From Phocoena phocoena (taxonomy: Eukaryota > Chordata > Mammalia > Artiodactyla > Phocoenidae), in NCBI RefSeq assembly GCF_963924675.1, contig NC_089236.1, positions 64,999,306-65,063,305 on the forward strand: a DNA stretch of 64,000 nt. The letters run 5' to 3'. The translations under genes and the position numbers were made by a program. The notes beneath the pieces are model-generated. The model was not told the DNA's origin, did no database searches, and was given only the letters and a program-made list of their open reading frames with translations. Shown piece by piece: positions 1 through 11,081 of this stretch. Each line of letters starts with the position of its first letter. Position 1 is the stretch's first letter.

Positions 1-436
1 CATAAATGCAGCAATGGCATGATGCCCTCTTCACATTGCTATTTATCTAGCTTGGTGCCCGGTTTATATCAGGGCATCATTCAACTTTACAATGACACTA
101 GATTCAGCCACAGTGCTTGAAGATGTTCCTTCTGTTATTTCTGAAAAATAGAAACAGCTTCCATGTTCATAGGGTAACTGTACAGCTTTAACAGGGTAGA
201 CGCAGTAGAGCAATAATGCTGGATAAACAAACGGTATTTCAGCTTACATAAGTCTCCAGGAGTTTGAAAGTTTAATCAGATAGCTTGAAACAAACATGTC
301 TGCATATCTGGGTATCAGCGAAGGAAAGTCTGTTATGGAAATTTCTGACACCTCTTGCTCCTCCAATTAGTCCAGCAGTACCCCAAAGCCTTGTAAATAT
401 GAAAGTGAAGTATTGCATTATAAAACTTAAATGTGG

Positions 437-636
437 GGCTTCCCTGGTGGCGCAGTGGTTGAGAGTCCGCCTGCCGATGCAGGGGACACGAGTTCGTGCC
501 CCAGTCCGGGAAGATCCCACATGCGGCGGAGCGGCTGGGCCCGTGAGCCATGGCCGCTGAGCCTGCACGTCCGGAGCCTGTGCTCCGCAACGGGAGAGGC
601 CACAACAGTGAGGCCCGCGTACCGCAAAAAAAAAAA
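437..636 (+). mobile_element. Cetacean CHR SINE (short form)
   Basis: A tRNA-Glu-derived, non-autonomous retroposon. The head GGCTTCCCTGGTGGCGCAG and the GTTCGTGCCCC block correspond to the pol III A and B boxes; a GC-rich body (GGAGCGGCTGGGCCCGTGAG) and a 15-base A-tail follow. A 15 bp target duplication AAAACTTAAATGTGG flanks it (422-436 and 637-651). It begins with an A-run, as expected for L1-endonuclease-primed insertion. The copy lacks 2 bp in the usual CAGTGAGAGGCCC segment. Open frames here on either strand (up to 129 codons) are by-products of the CpG-rich body and are not genes. Confidence 0.95.
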
Positions 637-651
637 AAAACTTAAATGTGG

Positions 652-1504
652 TTTTGTTCAAACTGATAAGTGATGAGAAAAAGATGTAGACATGTTTTCT
701 CCATTGGTGATGCCATTTCTCATCACTTCTTATTAAGAATGTTTTCCTTCTATTTTTACCTCAAAATGTGAGCACTGCTCTTCCACTATAAAAAAAAGAA
801 ATGGCAGTAAAATTTACAATCCCTTTTATATTAGCTCAGCGTTATGATTTGATTTTAATTATTAGCTTAAAGAGATTGTGAAGCTCGTAGTTGGCAGGAT
901 AATCAGGGCTCTAGGACACTCATGTAGATTACTTTCCCTTCATTTTATCACCACTTAAATATTTTTCATGTATGCTAGAAGTGCCATCATTTTATGAAGA
1001 ATTGCAGAATGCCCACTATGTAGGATTGCTAGATTAGTAAATAGAAACACAGGACGCCCAGGTACATTTGAATTTCAGATAAGTAACAAATAATTTTTTA
1101 GTATAAGTATGTCCTAAATAGTTTGATGCTAAAACATTATTCCTTGGTTACCTGAAATTCAAATTTAATTGAACATATTGTATTTTATCTGGCAACTCTA
1201 CCTTTAGGAAAGGGGCCATGCTATAGCTTACACAGATACAAATAAAAATTTAGATTTGGGTACTACCTTGAAAGAAGCATGCCTATAAGTTAAGATAAAA
1301 AGTAATCAGTAGTGCTAAGTTCCTTAAGATATGCATACGTAATATCAATGAGTTAAAAAGACCCAAAGAGAGAGAAATACTAGGAAAGGGACTGGAAGCA
1401 GTGAGTTTTCCGATTTTGTTAACATATGATCTATGAAAAAAAGGTGGTGGGAAGTAAGGGTGAGACTGGGGCTCATACCAGCGTAAGAGGTTTCAACTTG
1501 ATTC
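652..1504. other. Unique AT-rich sequence, no gene
   Basis: I see no supported gene or confident repeat here. Stops are dense in all frames and no splice-bounded coding stretch was found. Confidence 0.6.
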
Positions 1505-1604
1505 TCCAGCTGTCCAACGGAAAAATAATGGGAGCCACCAATGCAAGTCACAAATATAATTTTAGATTTTCTAGTAGCCACATTAAAAATGTAAAAAGAA
1601 GCAG
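1505..1604. mobile_element. hAT-type DNA transposon, left half
   Basis: The segment starts near CAGCTGTCCAACGG and runs through TTCTAGTAGCCACATTAAAA, the left part of a common non-autonomous mammalian hAT (MER1-type) element. The right half reappears at 2370-2590 and ends with an inverted terminus (GCTGGACAGCACAGC), so both halves belong to one element split by later insertions. The exact subfamily is not certain. Confidence 0.65.
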
Positions 1605-1619
1605 GTAGGTAGCCAACAC

Positions 1620-2040
1620 CGCCCCCCGCAAGAGGACTCCTGATAATTTGTACTCTTCTGCATTCCCCTCCAACAGTGGATTGGGGCTAGCCCTGTACAG
1701 GTGACAGAATATAGCAAAAGTGATGGTGTGTGACGTCTGTAGATAGGTCATAACAGGCATTGCAGCTTCTGCCTTATCTGTTGGATCACTCTTCCTGGGG
1801 GAAGCCAGCTACCAGGGCTCGAGAACACTCAGGAAGCCTCATGGGTTGACTCCCAGCCAACAGATAGAAGCAACCTGGCAGCCGTATGTGTAAACCACTT
1901 TAGAAGTGGGTTCTCCAGTGCCGGTCAGCCAAGTTGACATCTGACTGGAACTGCATGACACGCTACAAGGGACGACTGCCCAGCCAGGTCTTTCCAAATT
2001 CCTGAACAGAAATTATGAGGGGTAATAAGTGGTTCAGTAC
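1620..2040 (+). mobile_element. MLT1-like solo LTR (ERVL-MaLR)
   Basis: The order of blocks matches an old MaLR LTR: GTGTGACGTCTGTAGATAGGTCATAACAGGC-type centre, CTTCTGCCTTATCTGTTGG, then CCAACAGATAGAAGCAACC and the 3' part AATTCCTGAACAGAAATTATGAG. No internal proviral coding sequence is seen beside it. It lies within the interruption of the hAT element. Orientation comes from the polyadenylation-like 3' end. The family is recognised by resemblance only, and divergence is high. Confidence 0.6.
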
Positions 2041-2084
2041 TACTCAGTTTGAGTGTGACTTGCTGTGCATCAATAGTTAACCAT

Positions 2085-2369
2085 ATAGTCGTTAAATAAA
2101 TTATGGTTCATCCATCCCATGTAATATCCTACAGTAAATAAAAACAATGTATCCCTACATATATTTGCAGCTATCTCTGGTTACTTAAAAAAAAAAAAAA
2201 CAACTACTAAATAACATGTGTTTATGGATAAAGAAAAGTCTGAAAGTATATTCACCAAAATATAAATAAGAATTATCTATAATGGTGAGAATATGGATCA
2301 TTTTCACTGTATTCTTTCTAACTTGGTAGTATCTATGTTTTTAATCAATAAACATGTACCAGTTTTATA
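2085..2369 (+). mobile_element. Old L1M 3' end fragment
   Basis: Resembles the 3' untranslated end of an older mammalian L1: a GGTTCATCCATCCCATG start, CTATCTCTGGTTAC, an internal A-run, and the end AATAAACATGTACCAGTTTTATAG. Just after it, GTAAAAAAGCAG repeats the hAT sequence GTAAAAAGAAGCAG at 1591-1604. This suggests an imperfect target duplication made when this block, perhaps together with the LTR before it, entered the hAT copy. Confidence 0.55.
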
Positions 2370-2590
2370 GTAAAAAAGCAGATGAAATCAATTTTAATAA
2401 TATATCCAAAATATTTCTATTTCAACATGTAATTGATATTAAATTATGAAAAAGATAGGTTTTTATGAACTATTCAAAATCTAGTGTGTATTTTACACTT
2501 TCAGGACATTTAATTCAGACTAACCACGTTTCAAGTGAGCAGTCGTCACATGTGGCTGGTGGCCGACATGCTGGACAGCACAGCTTTAGA
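2370..2590. mobile_element. hAT-type DNA transposon, right half
   Basis: Continues the element begun at 1505: AATCAATTTTAATAATATA, CATGTAATTGATAT, GTGTATTTTACACTTTCAGG, then CACATGTGGCTGGTGGCCGA and the terminal GCTGGACAGCACAGC. With about 765 bp of inserted sequence removed, the two halves form one ~320 bp non-autonomous element. Confidence 0.65.
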
Positions 2591-3412
2591 GATTAAGAAT
2601 CCACTAACAATTTGAGGGGAAAAGAGTCATGGGATCAGGGGGAACTTCAGATTAGCTGTATTTTTACATCAGGTAGATGGAGAGGAAGAGATTGGGAAGG
2701 GAGAAAACATTTAATAGGCCATTCCAATAATGCATGAAACTTAAGGAAATTCTGACCTATAAAGCTAAACAGAAAAGGGGATAAAGGAACTACAGAGAGA
2801 GGTGATGTTTACTAATGCTTCCTCTGTGCGCAATATCTTTATTTTCAGGCCCATGTGGATAGAATTAGATAACAGATGAGACATTTTCTCTGATATCATC
2901 AAGCATGCCATCCAAATAGAGAAAGCCGCACAGCCTTCTTCGAGTGAAAAGATCTTTGAGTCAAAAGATACTCAAAGTACATATATAAATATATAGAAAA
3001 AAAGGAAAAGTTTTGCAGTAAAAGGCTTCTTCCTAGAAATTTTCACTTCTCACCAGTTTCTAGAGCTGAACACAGAAAGATATATTTATAACAAAACAGA
3101 AATGTCTTAAACTTTCTTTGGTACTGACAACATAAAATACAGAATTCTATTTCACTGGAATTTGTAGACTGAGAAAAAAAAATTTATGAGTATAAAAGAA
3201 GCAGAGCAGGGACTACAGCACTGAACCTGCCTTGGAATCAGAAGTTTAATGTGTCTCAGCACCCATTTTTTTTCACTAAAGAAGTATTTCCATGTGAGTC
3301 ATTGCGAAAATAGGGTTCTAGTTACAATGCTTCACAAATATACATTTTAATGATTGAATCCTGTTGTTAGCCAGGCTCCCGGTATAAACCAGTATATTTT
3401 AGAGAAATCTTA
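2591..3412. other. Unique sequence, no gene
   Basis: AT-rich and without a supported gene or confident repeat. Small A-runs are present; no open frame is longer than chance. Confidence 0.55.
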
Positions 3413-3575
3413 TTGTTTCAGAGCCTTTTACATCCATTATCCCATATGATTTTTACCCCAGTAACTCCTGTGACACAGCATTGTTACCTACATCTTTCAG
3501 ATGAGGAAGCTGACACCCTGAGAGAAGTAAGTTGTCCTAAATCAATCACAGAGCTCAGAGGCCAGGTCAGAAAAA
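3413..3575 (-). mobile_element. MIR SINE (antisense)
   Basis: Reads as an inverted MIR core: CATCCATTATCCCATATGAT, then CAGATGAGGAAGCTGACACC, then AATCAATCACAGAGCTCAGAGG. These match the reverse complement of the MIR tRNA-like and core domains. The short open frame here is the usual MIR by-product. Confidence 0.65.
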
Positions 3576-5569
3576 AAAAAAATCCCAGGCATTTGTATCC
3601 AAGTCTTAACACTTTGCCAGTGCTCACCATAGCAGATAAGACTTTCCAATAAATTGGGAGTTAACCAAGTCTTTATTTACAGCCAAACAGAATATTTACT
3701 GACTCTTGGAAATAGACTCTAAGCATCCTAGAAAAGAGAAATTTTTAAATGTTAGACATTACGATGAACAAGTGTGGGTGTGTATGAGGAAAAAACAGAA
3801 GGAAGAGAACTGATGGTTTCATTTTCCTCAAAACCCGCCTGCTGCAGCAGTGAGTCTGTATATCTAGGAACAGTGGAATAATACTTATCATAATATTCAT
3901 TGTCACTAGTGAAATGTTGAGGAATAATAGAAACGTTTTAATTGCCAATATAAAAATAGCAGTATTTTAAAGTAAAAAAGATCATAAAGTTAACATCTAT
4001 AGAACTTTCTATTAATAACAGTATGTTTAATATATTTTTACATTTTCTATAGTGAAACACTTTTTGTAAAATGTTTTCAATTACATATGAATAAGACAAT
4101 GTAAAGCCATAAACTCAGAAAAAAATGCAGTTTCTTCAGTGGTTCCCTTGACAAATATATTTTGAATACTTATTATGCACTTAACACAATACCCAGCACA
4201 TAGTAAGTGCTCAAGCTTATGTGTAATATTATTAACATTTTGAGTAAAGGAAACATCAGATTAGGGACATATGTGAAAGTATTTTGAAGACAGTCAAACA
4301 ATGTGGAAATACAGATACTGTTAAAATGAACCAAGTTGTTGTTTAATGAATATCAGGTTTCAGATTTGCAAAATGAAAAATTTCTGGAGATCTGTTTCAC
4401 AACAATGTGAATATACTTAACACTACTGAACTTTCCACCTAAAAATAGTTAAGATGGTGAATTTTATGATACTAATTTTTTATCATACTTTTTTAAATGA
4501 GGCAACATTGTTGGGGGAAAATTACCAGGAATTCATTTATAAATCAGTTCTTTAACATACTATCAGTTGTCCTTTCCCTCAGTAGCCACCACATTTGCAC
4601 TAGATTTCCTCACTCTCTTCTTCCACAGGCATTTTAATTTGAGACAACCAGGGCTCCCAGACCTATTGACTGCTAATAGCTTTCTATTTGTAGCCATTAA
4701 AAATGTTAAAAGAAAACAGAGTCACCACTCAGGTAAATACAAAACCACATTAGGAAATTGTCCTCATTCAAAAGCACTGTTAATATCAGCAACAATGAAA
4801 AGCATTGACATAAGATCTCAGGCTCTGAGTGAAATGTACCTGGAGATAATGAAAACCAAACAAGTTGTCCATTAAGAAATGTAATATGCTAACTCTTCAA
4901 TGTCATTTAATTCTACTTTTAATCACTTTCATAGGATTCTTGTTTCACAGCTATAGCTGTATAATACGAAACAGTTTAATATAAAGTGAAAAAGAGTCAG
5001 ATGTTTCACCTATAGGAAGTCAAGCATCTGGACACTTCAGAATTAAATCATTGATTAAGTAACATTTGACTCGGTAGACCCATCCTGAATGCATGTGTTA
5101 CATTCTTTAGTCTAACAACTTAGAGAATTGTAAAATGACGTATGCAAATGGAAAGAAGGATGTAAATTGTTAGGTATAGAGTTTCTTCAATATCAATCGA
5201 TTTTTATCTAGTATCAATATTATGCATTTCTTTTGTAATCAAACAGAGCTCCTGTAAGGTAGAATGCAAGCAAGAGCATTCAGGTTGACTCAGCCCATTC
5301 AGAATCTTTTGATTCTCCATTAAATAGGTCCGTTTACACCACAGTTTGACTTCACATCGTCTCTTTATTGGATTGTTTCTTTCTTTAGTGTGTGCGGGTG
5401 AGCCTGAGGCGTTTATAAATGATTTTCTGAGCAGGAAAGGTGGGAGCTTCAACTTTAGTATACTTTAGTCTGATTTTCTAAGAGGCAGGTTTTTCATCTT
5501 GCTGAAGTGTCTTGATGCATATTATTTGACTGAATGAAAAAGCAAACTACTTGAGAGGACAATAAGACT
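3576..5569. other. Mostly unique AT-rich DNA
   Basis: No gene is supported. A short MIR/L2-like tail (CCCAGCACATAGTAAGTGCTC) lies at about 4165-4215. GTAGCCATTAAAAATGTTAAAAG near 4690-4720 resembles part of the hAT element described at 1505, too briefly to call. The 102-codon frame at 4567-4875 has no recognisable domain and overlaps that repeat-like piece. Confidence 0.5.
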
Positions 5570-5592
5570 AATATATATATATATATATATAT
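5570..5592. repeat. (AT)n microsatellite
   Basis: About eleven uninterrupted AT dinucleotides. Confidence 0.9.
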
Positions 5593-6123
5593 CTTGATAT
5601 TCTACACTCATTTGGGAATAAATCTGCAAATTTCTGCTTGATATAGTAAGTATGCATATCATGTGGGGCTACACCCATACAAATAAATGTATATACCCAT
5701 GAACCTGAGAGCAGACTGCCCTTAGCAGTCTACAAGGATGCATGATGACTGCAGTAAAATATACTTATTCCACAGGTGAGGAGAGAATTGATTGCTCTAG
5801 AGAACTCACACCATAATTCATGGAGACTATTCCTTATGACAAAGATAAATATTCTATATCATTCTGACCCATAATATATACTGTTTTTACAACAGACTCA
5901 TTGTATTAATTCATCTTAAATGTCCTGTGGACATATTTTCCTGTGATTACCAAACAGGAATCATTTGGTATTCTTGTTTTCAAAATAAGTTTAGGGATTA
6001 AAAATGATAAGTAGCATTGTTATGTTTGCTTCTGAAACACAGAGATATAATACTGTGTATAAGATATAAACGTTCCCTTCTTGATATTTACCAAAGAAAT
6101 ATTATTTGTGCACATTTGTGGGT
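5593..6123. other. Unique AT-rich DNA, no gene
   Basis: Nothing supported beyond single-copy-looking AT-rich sequence. Confidence 0.5.
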
Positions 6124-6131
6124 ATTTTTGC

Positions 6132-6350
6132 TTTTTTTTTTTTTTTTTTTTTTTTTTTGCGGTTCACGGGCCTCTCACTGCCGTGGCCTCTCCTGCTGCA
6201 GAGCACAGGCTCCGGACGCACAGGCTCAGCAGCCATGGCCCACGGGCCCAGCTGCTCCGCAGCATGTGGGATCTTCCCGGGCTGGGGCATGAACCCACGT
6301 CCTCTGCATCGGCAGGCGGACTCTCAACCACTGCGCCACCAGGGAAGCCC
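6132..6350 (-). mobile_element. Cetacean CHR SINE (short form)
   Basis: Inverted copy: a poly-T tract of about 27 bases (the A-tail), then the complement of the CHR body, ending in CTGCGCCACCAGGGAAGCCC. The flanks ATTTTTGC (6124-6131) and ATTTTTTGC (6352-6360) look like a short target duplication with one slipped T. Three overlapping open frames of 91-100 codons here are SINE artefacts. Confidence 0.95.
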
Positions 6351-6360
6351 AATTTTTTGC

Positions 6361-7318
6361 ATTTTAAGGCTCACAAGGGGTGATACTGAAGCTGCATATA
6401 GGTGACTTTATTTGCAAGTGAACAAATGGACAATAAGCTAAATCCTAGTGTGAACCTTTTTAATCCAGGTAAAAATAATTTCCTATTTCTTCTTCTCCAC
6501 TGCTTTACCGCTACTGTGTCAATTTTACTACTGTGAAATTGTTTTTTTATTAAAAGGTAAAGTCATATGCTTACCTCTGTAAATTATTTGACACTTTTCT
6601 TTAATCCATTGTTAGAAGTTTGGCATTTTGTCTTTTTTTTAAATTAGAAAGTTGATGGAAGGTACAAGTGCATAATAGAGGACCTTGGGTTAGGGCACTT
6701 GTGGAAGCATTTTAATAAACCATTTTTCTTTTGGTTGGTGTAAATTATCTGATGGCTTAGAACATATTTAATTAAGTGTCCTATGTATAATATTTAATAT
6801 TGGTAAAAAGAAAAGTTACTTTCAATAGAAGTCTGAATTAAAATGCATGAATTTGAAATGTTGGTGCTGATATCGTCTTAGTATCACTGATTTCATAGAT
6901 TCTCAACATGAATTAGAGTTAACAGTAACTGCAGGTATCAATTGATATAATGTCCCATATTTACAAATGAAGAAAATCAGACTCCAATAAGTAAAGTTTC
7001 CCAAAACACACAGATAATTAAACACAAACCAATAAATCCAAGTGAATAAGGTTTTTATTCTTATTGTTTAATTGAAGGAAATAGAGTAGGGAAGGGGAAG
7101 TCAAAGGGCTATATGAATTTTTTGGATACTTACAATTCCCTCAAATTTCGGTGTGTAACACGCTACTCTGAAGGGGCAAAGATAACATTTCTCTTCATCT
7201 AAGTGAGCCAAGGTTGGTGTAATGTTTAGGAATATAAGACAAAGTACTGGAAGGATAGACATCGGGTTCCGCATGACTAGATTTGGGGTCACTTCAACAG
7301 AAACTGGCTTTTTAAATT
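6361..7318. other. Unique DNA with a faint MIR trace
   Basis: At about 6945-7030, ATTTACAAATGAAGAAAATCAGACTCC followed by CACACAGATAATTAAACAC resembles a degraded antisense MIR. The rest shows no repeat or gene I can name. A 57-codon ATG frame on the minus strand at 7101-7274 is discussed as a finding and is not called as a gene. Confidence 0.4.
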
Positions 7319-7560
7319 TTTTCGAAAAGAATTTTTACTGAGGTTTAATCACAGGAAGCATCATATCAGTTTCCGGTGTTACAATGTAATGATTCAAAAA
7401 CTGTGTATATTACAAAATTATCACCACAATAAGTCAAGATCCATCACCATCCATAGTTGTAAATGTATTTTTTTGTGATGAAGACTTTTAAGATCTACCG
7501 TCTTAGCAACTTTCAAATATGCAATACAGCATTATTAACTATGAGGCCAGCTTTCTAATA
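7319..7560. mobile_element. Old L1-associated segment
   Basis: Shows a TTTACTGAGGTTTAATCAC start, CAGTTTCCGGTGTTACAATG, ATCACCACAATAAGTCAAGA, then CTTAGCAACTTTCAAATATG. This block belongs to old L1 (L1M) non-coding sequence. A second relative lies at 57695-57890. Orientation within the parent L1 is not assigned. Confidence 0.5.
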
Positions 7561-8383
7561 GCCCCAGTCAGTACGTCCCTTTCCTAGAGCAACCACAGAG
7601 CTTCCTATGGTGCCACATTTGGCATTCAGCATTTGGATGGTCATTTCTAGTCTAGAACTTTCTAGAGCCCTGAACTTATTGAAATGAGTCACTCGGTTTG
7701 ATCCATTTGGTCACGTACAAGGCCTGGCTACAACCTGTGATTCCATCTTTCCCTGAATTGGTAGGTGATAGAACGTGGCCTGGGTGAATTCTTTGATCCC
7801 TTTTTTTTTATTAACCGCTGGCAATCATCCTCTTTCTGTATGAGGTAATAATGCTAATGGTAATAATTTTTTATGAAATACGTCAACAGTTTATAGTCCT
7901 CAAAGGACTTCTACATAGAGCACTGACACTGATTCTCACCGTAATCCTGTGAGAGTGTAACAGAAGTGATAACAGGTGATACTGCAGTCAATAGCTTGAC
8001 AGATTTGCAGGTGGTCGCCCATTTGTTAAACATCTGCTAAACACCAGACACTGTGTTAGGAGTGAAGTCAAGATTGGAATCTAGTGCCCTGGGTCTGTCT
8101 TCTCTCTGTCCTTCTTTCTTTCCCTTTTCTCTTACTTTCCTTTCTTTATGTTCGCACAGCACTGTAGCTTCCCCAGGGCCTGTTTACCGCCATCCATTTC
8201 ACACTGTACATTGCTGTGTTCTCGGCTCAGGACAGCAGGTCTTGTCCCATCCCTGGGGGAGAGCCTGAGAAGCTCTGGTGAGGCATAGCTTGACTTTTGG
8301 AGCAACAGGAAGTGGGGTGCACATGAAAAACACTGAAATGTCCCATGTTATGAACAGAAGCCTTTCGGTCGTACTAGCCTGAA
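7561..8383. other. Unique DNA with a possible MIR
   Basis: About 7860-8095 resembles a heavily decayed antisense MIR (GATTCTCACCGTAATCCTGTGAG, then GATTGGAATCTAGTGCCC). No gene is seen; a pyrimidine-rich patch near 8095-8150 is unremarkable. Confidence 0.35.
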
Positions 8384-8740
8384 AAATGAAGCTTCTCAGC
8401 CGTATGTGCCTGGTTCATTTCTGGGCTGTCTATTCTGTTCCGTCATCTATGTGTCTGTTTTTGTGTCAGCACCATACTGTTTCACAAATACAGAGAACAA
8501 GCTAGTGTGGTTACCAGAGGGCAGAGGGATGGGAGGAGGGGCAAAATAGGTAAAGGGGATGAAGAGGTATAAAATAAATGTTACAAAGATGTAGTTTACA
8601 GCACAGGGAGTATAGTCAATATTTTGTAATAACTTTGTATGGAGTATAATCTATAAAATATCAAATTACTATGTCATACACCTGAAACTAATCTAATATT
8701 TTAATTCATTATACTTCAATTTTAAGAAATGAAGCTTCTC
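8384..8740 (+). mobile_element. 5'-inverted truncated L1 insertion
   Basis: Two L1 pieces lie head to head. About 8398-8482 is antisense ORF2: its complement contains ACAAAAACAGACACATAGAT. About 8483-8726 is the sense 3' end: GTGGTTACCAGAGGGCAG, GCACAGGGAGTATAGTCAATA, CACCTGAAACTAATCTAATA, ATTATACTTCAATTTTAAG. The whole unit is flanked by a perfect 14 bp duplication AAATGAAGCTTCTC at 8384-8397 and 8727-8740. One event with 5' inversion, as in twin priming, explains this layout. Confidence 0.85.
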
Positions 8741-10134
8741 TTAAAATCTCCAGTTGATCTGATGTCCATGGATTCTGTTCATCTTAAGTCCCATCTTAAG
8801 TGGTCTAAAGTAGAGTATTTGTGTTGTATGTGATTTCATCTCAGTAACAGAGCAATTTGCCATGTTATTTTGGTGTGTATAGAACTCTGATACATTAAAC
8901 AAGTAATAAAAGTGGAACTAGCTCAAAAATGCTTTAAATATCCTCTTTATATGAAAGGTCTCCTATGAATAGATAATTTTGTTCACCAATAGCAACTACA
9001 TTTTGGATAATGCAGGAAAAGATAGTTTTCTCAGTTTTAGACTAATGATTAATGTATCTGTGAGTGAAAAAGCAATAGTAAAAGGTGGGGCTTGGATACT
9101 TCTCTGTAAGCTATTGCTAAAATGTAAATGTCTGTGGACCAAGCGCATCTTAGTTGCCAATATTAGCATCCTTGGGAACAAAATAAACCCAGCAAATATT
9201 TATTATCATGAGTCATGTGACCACATTCTGAATGTATAAAGAAAAATTTTATGGAAATACTCAATACCGTTGCTTAACTTTACCATGTGTAAAGCTGTGG
9301 ATTGTTTTTCTTTGTTTATTAATACAAAAAGATTGAAAACATGAGATTTAAGGAAACGAACAATTATCAAATCATGTTTTTGTAGAGGGAATTTTAAATA
9401 TACTTTTTTATAAACAATTTTGAAATATATAAAAATCTACGTAATTATACTACTATACTATACATACCACTGTTATATAACAATTATACAATTATACTGT
9501 TATCTTCAAAGTATGCTCACCATGTGAACTGGCAACAGGGGACAAAAATTTGTCTTGGCGCTTCCTCTATTCTTCCTCTTTTCCAGTCATTTTAGGTCAC
9601 TTTAGGTTATAATTCTTTAGTAAATTATAGGCATCCAGGACTCTCGCAAAGCTGTATTTAAGTAGGAAGAATATATGTTACTGATAAAAGTGTCAAATGA
9701 GTTTATTAAACCAGTCTTGGACATGTTCATCCCGTAGGCTTGTAATCATCCCCATGGTGTCTACCCTGTGTCTTTTCGTGACTCTCGGTGTCTACTTTGG
9801 GGAACTCCACCTGTGTCCCCTCTTCCAAGGCAGCACTAAATTTCTAGTCTTTTTGTGGCCTACCACCAACATGGGCCTATTTTCTGACCCAGTCTTTAAA
9901 ATATTTCTTTCTGGACCTTAAGCTAATGCATTATGCAGTTTCAATAAGATACAAATGTACATTCTCAGAATTAGCCTTATAAATTCTCTCATAATATTTA
10001 TGCATGCTTTATTTGTCTAATTAGGAGAAAATGATAATGTAAGATGGTACAGTGATACTCCACTATACATTTAAGGTGACAGAAAGTATGGTTGTGTTTT
10101 CCTTTTTAAATTCAGTTAGAAAGAATACGGAAAT
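8741..10134. other. Unique sequence, no gene
   Basis: No repeat is recognised in about 1.4 kb. About 8970-9240 is a low-repeat block discussed as a possible conserved non-coding element. The 74-86 codon frames are within chance expectation. Confidence 0.45.
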
Positions 10135-10325
10135 GAGAGTCAGAGGACCTAAGTCCTACACTCAGCTCTGGCACTAACTAGCTTTGTAATCCTCCACGAC
10201 ACAGTTATGGCTCTGCCACTAGATTTCCAATTCCTGGAGAGTAGAATTCATGTCCATTTCATCTCCCACAGTGCTAAACACACTGCCATTCACATAGTCG
10301 GTTCTTAACACACAAATGTTTCCAT
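10135..10325 (+). mobile_element. MIR followed by L2/MIR 3' end
   Basis: GAGTCAGAGGACCTAAGTCC then GGCACTAACTAGCTTTGTAAT is the MIR tRNA-like part. GGAGAGTAGAATTCATGTCC through CACATAGTCGGTTCTTAACA matches the shared L2/MIR 3' end. Both are in sense orientation and strongly diverged; they may be one element or two neighbours. Confidence 0.5.
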
Positions 10326-10623
10326 TCCGTAGCAGGCCTGTTGGAGAATTAAGGGTGGACCTCAGAAGAGGGTCAAAGCTTTTATGTCGATTTTTGTGTT
10401 ATGAACATAGAGATACAACTTCGAGACCTTTGCGTGGATGGGATGGAGGCAGGTGAGAGAGAAAGATAACGAATAATTAGCTGAAGGAAACTTGGAGCTG
10501 CAGAGCTTCAGGGGGTGGTTGGAAGAAGAGAAGACAATTATCAGGCTTCGACGGTACGTCAGGTAAATAGAAAACAACCAGGTTGGCACAGTGTGTGGAA
10601 GGCAACAGAGGAGATCGTTTAGA

Positions 10624-10797
10624 ACAGTGGTTCTTTACCTGCAGCAGTTTTGCCCCCTGGAGCTGGGGTGCTGCTGTCATCTACTGGCGGCGACCAGGGT
10701 TGCCACCAAACATCTAGCAATGCACAGGACAGTCCCCGCAACAAAGATTTTCCCAGCTCAAAGGTTATCACTAGCACCGAGGTTGAGAAACCATGAT
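10624..10797 (+). mobile_element. MER20-like hAT-Charlie element
   Basis: The start CAGTGGTTCTTTACCTGCAG, GTTTTGCCCCCTGGAG, the middle TAGCAATGCACAGGACAG and the end CACCGAGGTTGAGAAACCATG are the hallmark blocks of a short non-autonomous hAT element with inverted termini. About 40 bp of the usual centre is missing. Open frames on both strands (70-77 codons) fall inside it. Confidence 0.75.
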
Positions 10798-11081
10798 TTA
10801 TAAGGACATGTTCAGCAGTGTTGGATGCCCTGAGAATCTGAGAAAAGGTCAATTTATTTGGTAATTAGAAAGCTAATGGTGAGTTTTAAGAGAACAGTTT
10901 CGCTAAATTGTGAGAAGATAGGGTTGGTGTAAGTCAGTTGTGAGACAGAGTTCACAAGACATGATGATTTCTGAGGCATAAAGGAAGGTGGATGGGAAGA
11001 AAAGTTTGTTGTGTTTCTAAGAATCAAGGGAAACTGAACCTATTTACACACTAAGAAGAAGGAGCCGATAAAGAGTGGGAG

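Noticed and set aside
437..520. tRNA-like A and B boxes suggesting a tRNA gene
   Set aside because: They are the promoter remnant of the SINE head; no cloverleaf with matching acceptor stem can be formed, and the same block recurs in all twelve CHR copies.
272..673. Overlapping open frames of 66-129 codons on both strands
   Set aside because: They run through the CHR SINE at 437-636; near-identical peptides recur at every CHR copy in the window, on either strand.
4567..4875. 102-codon plus-strand frame
   Set aside because: No recognisable domain, no ATG-context or splice support, and part resembles an old hAT element.
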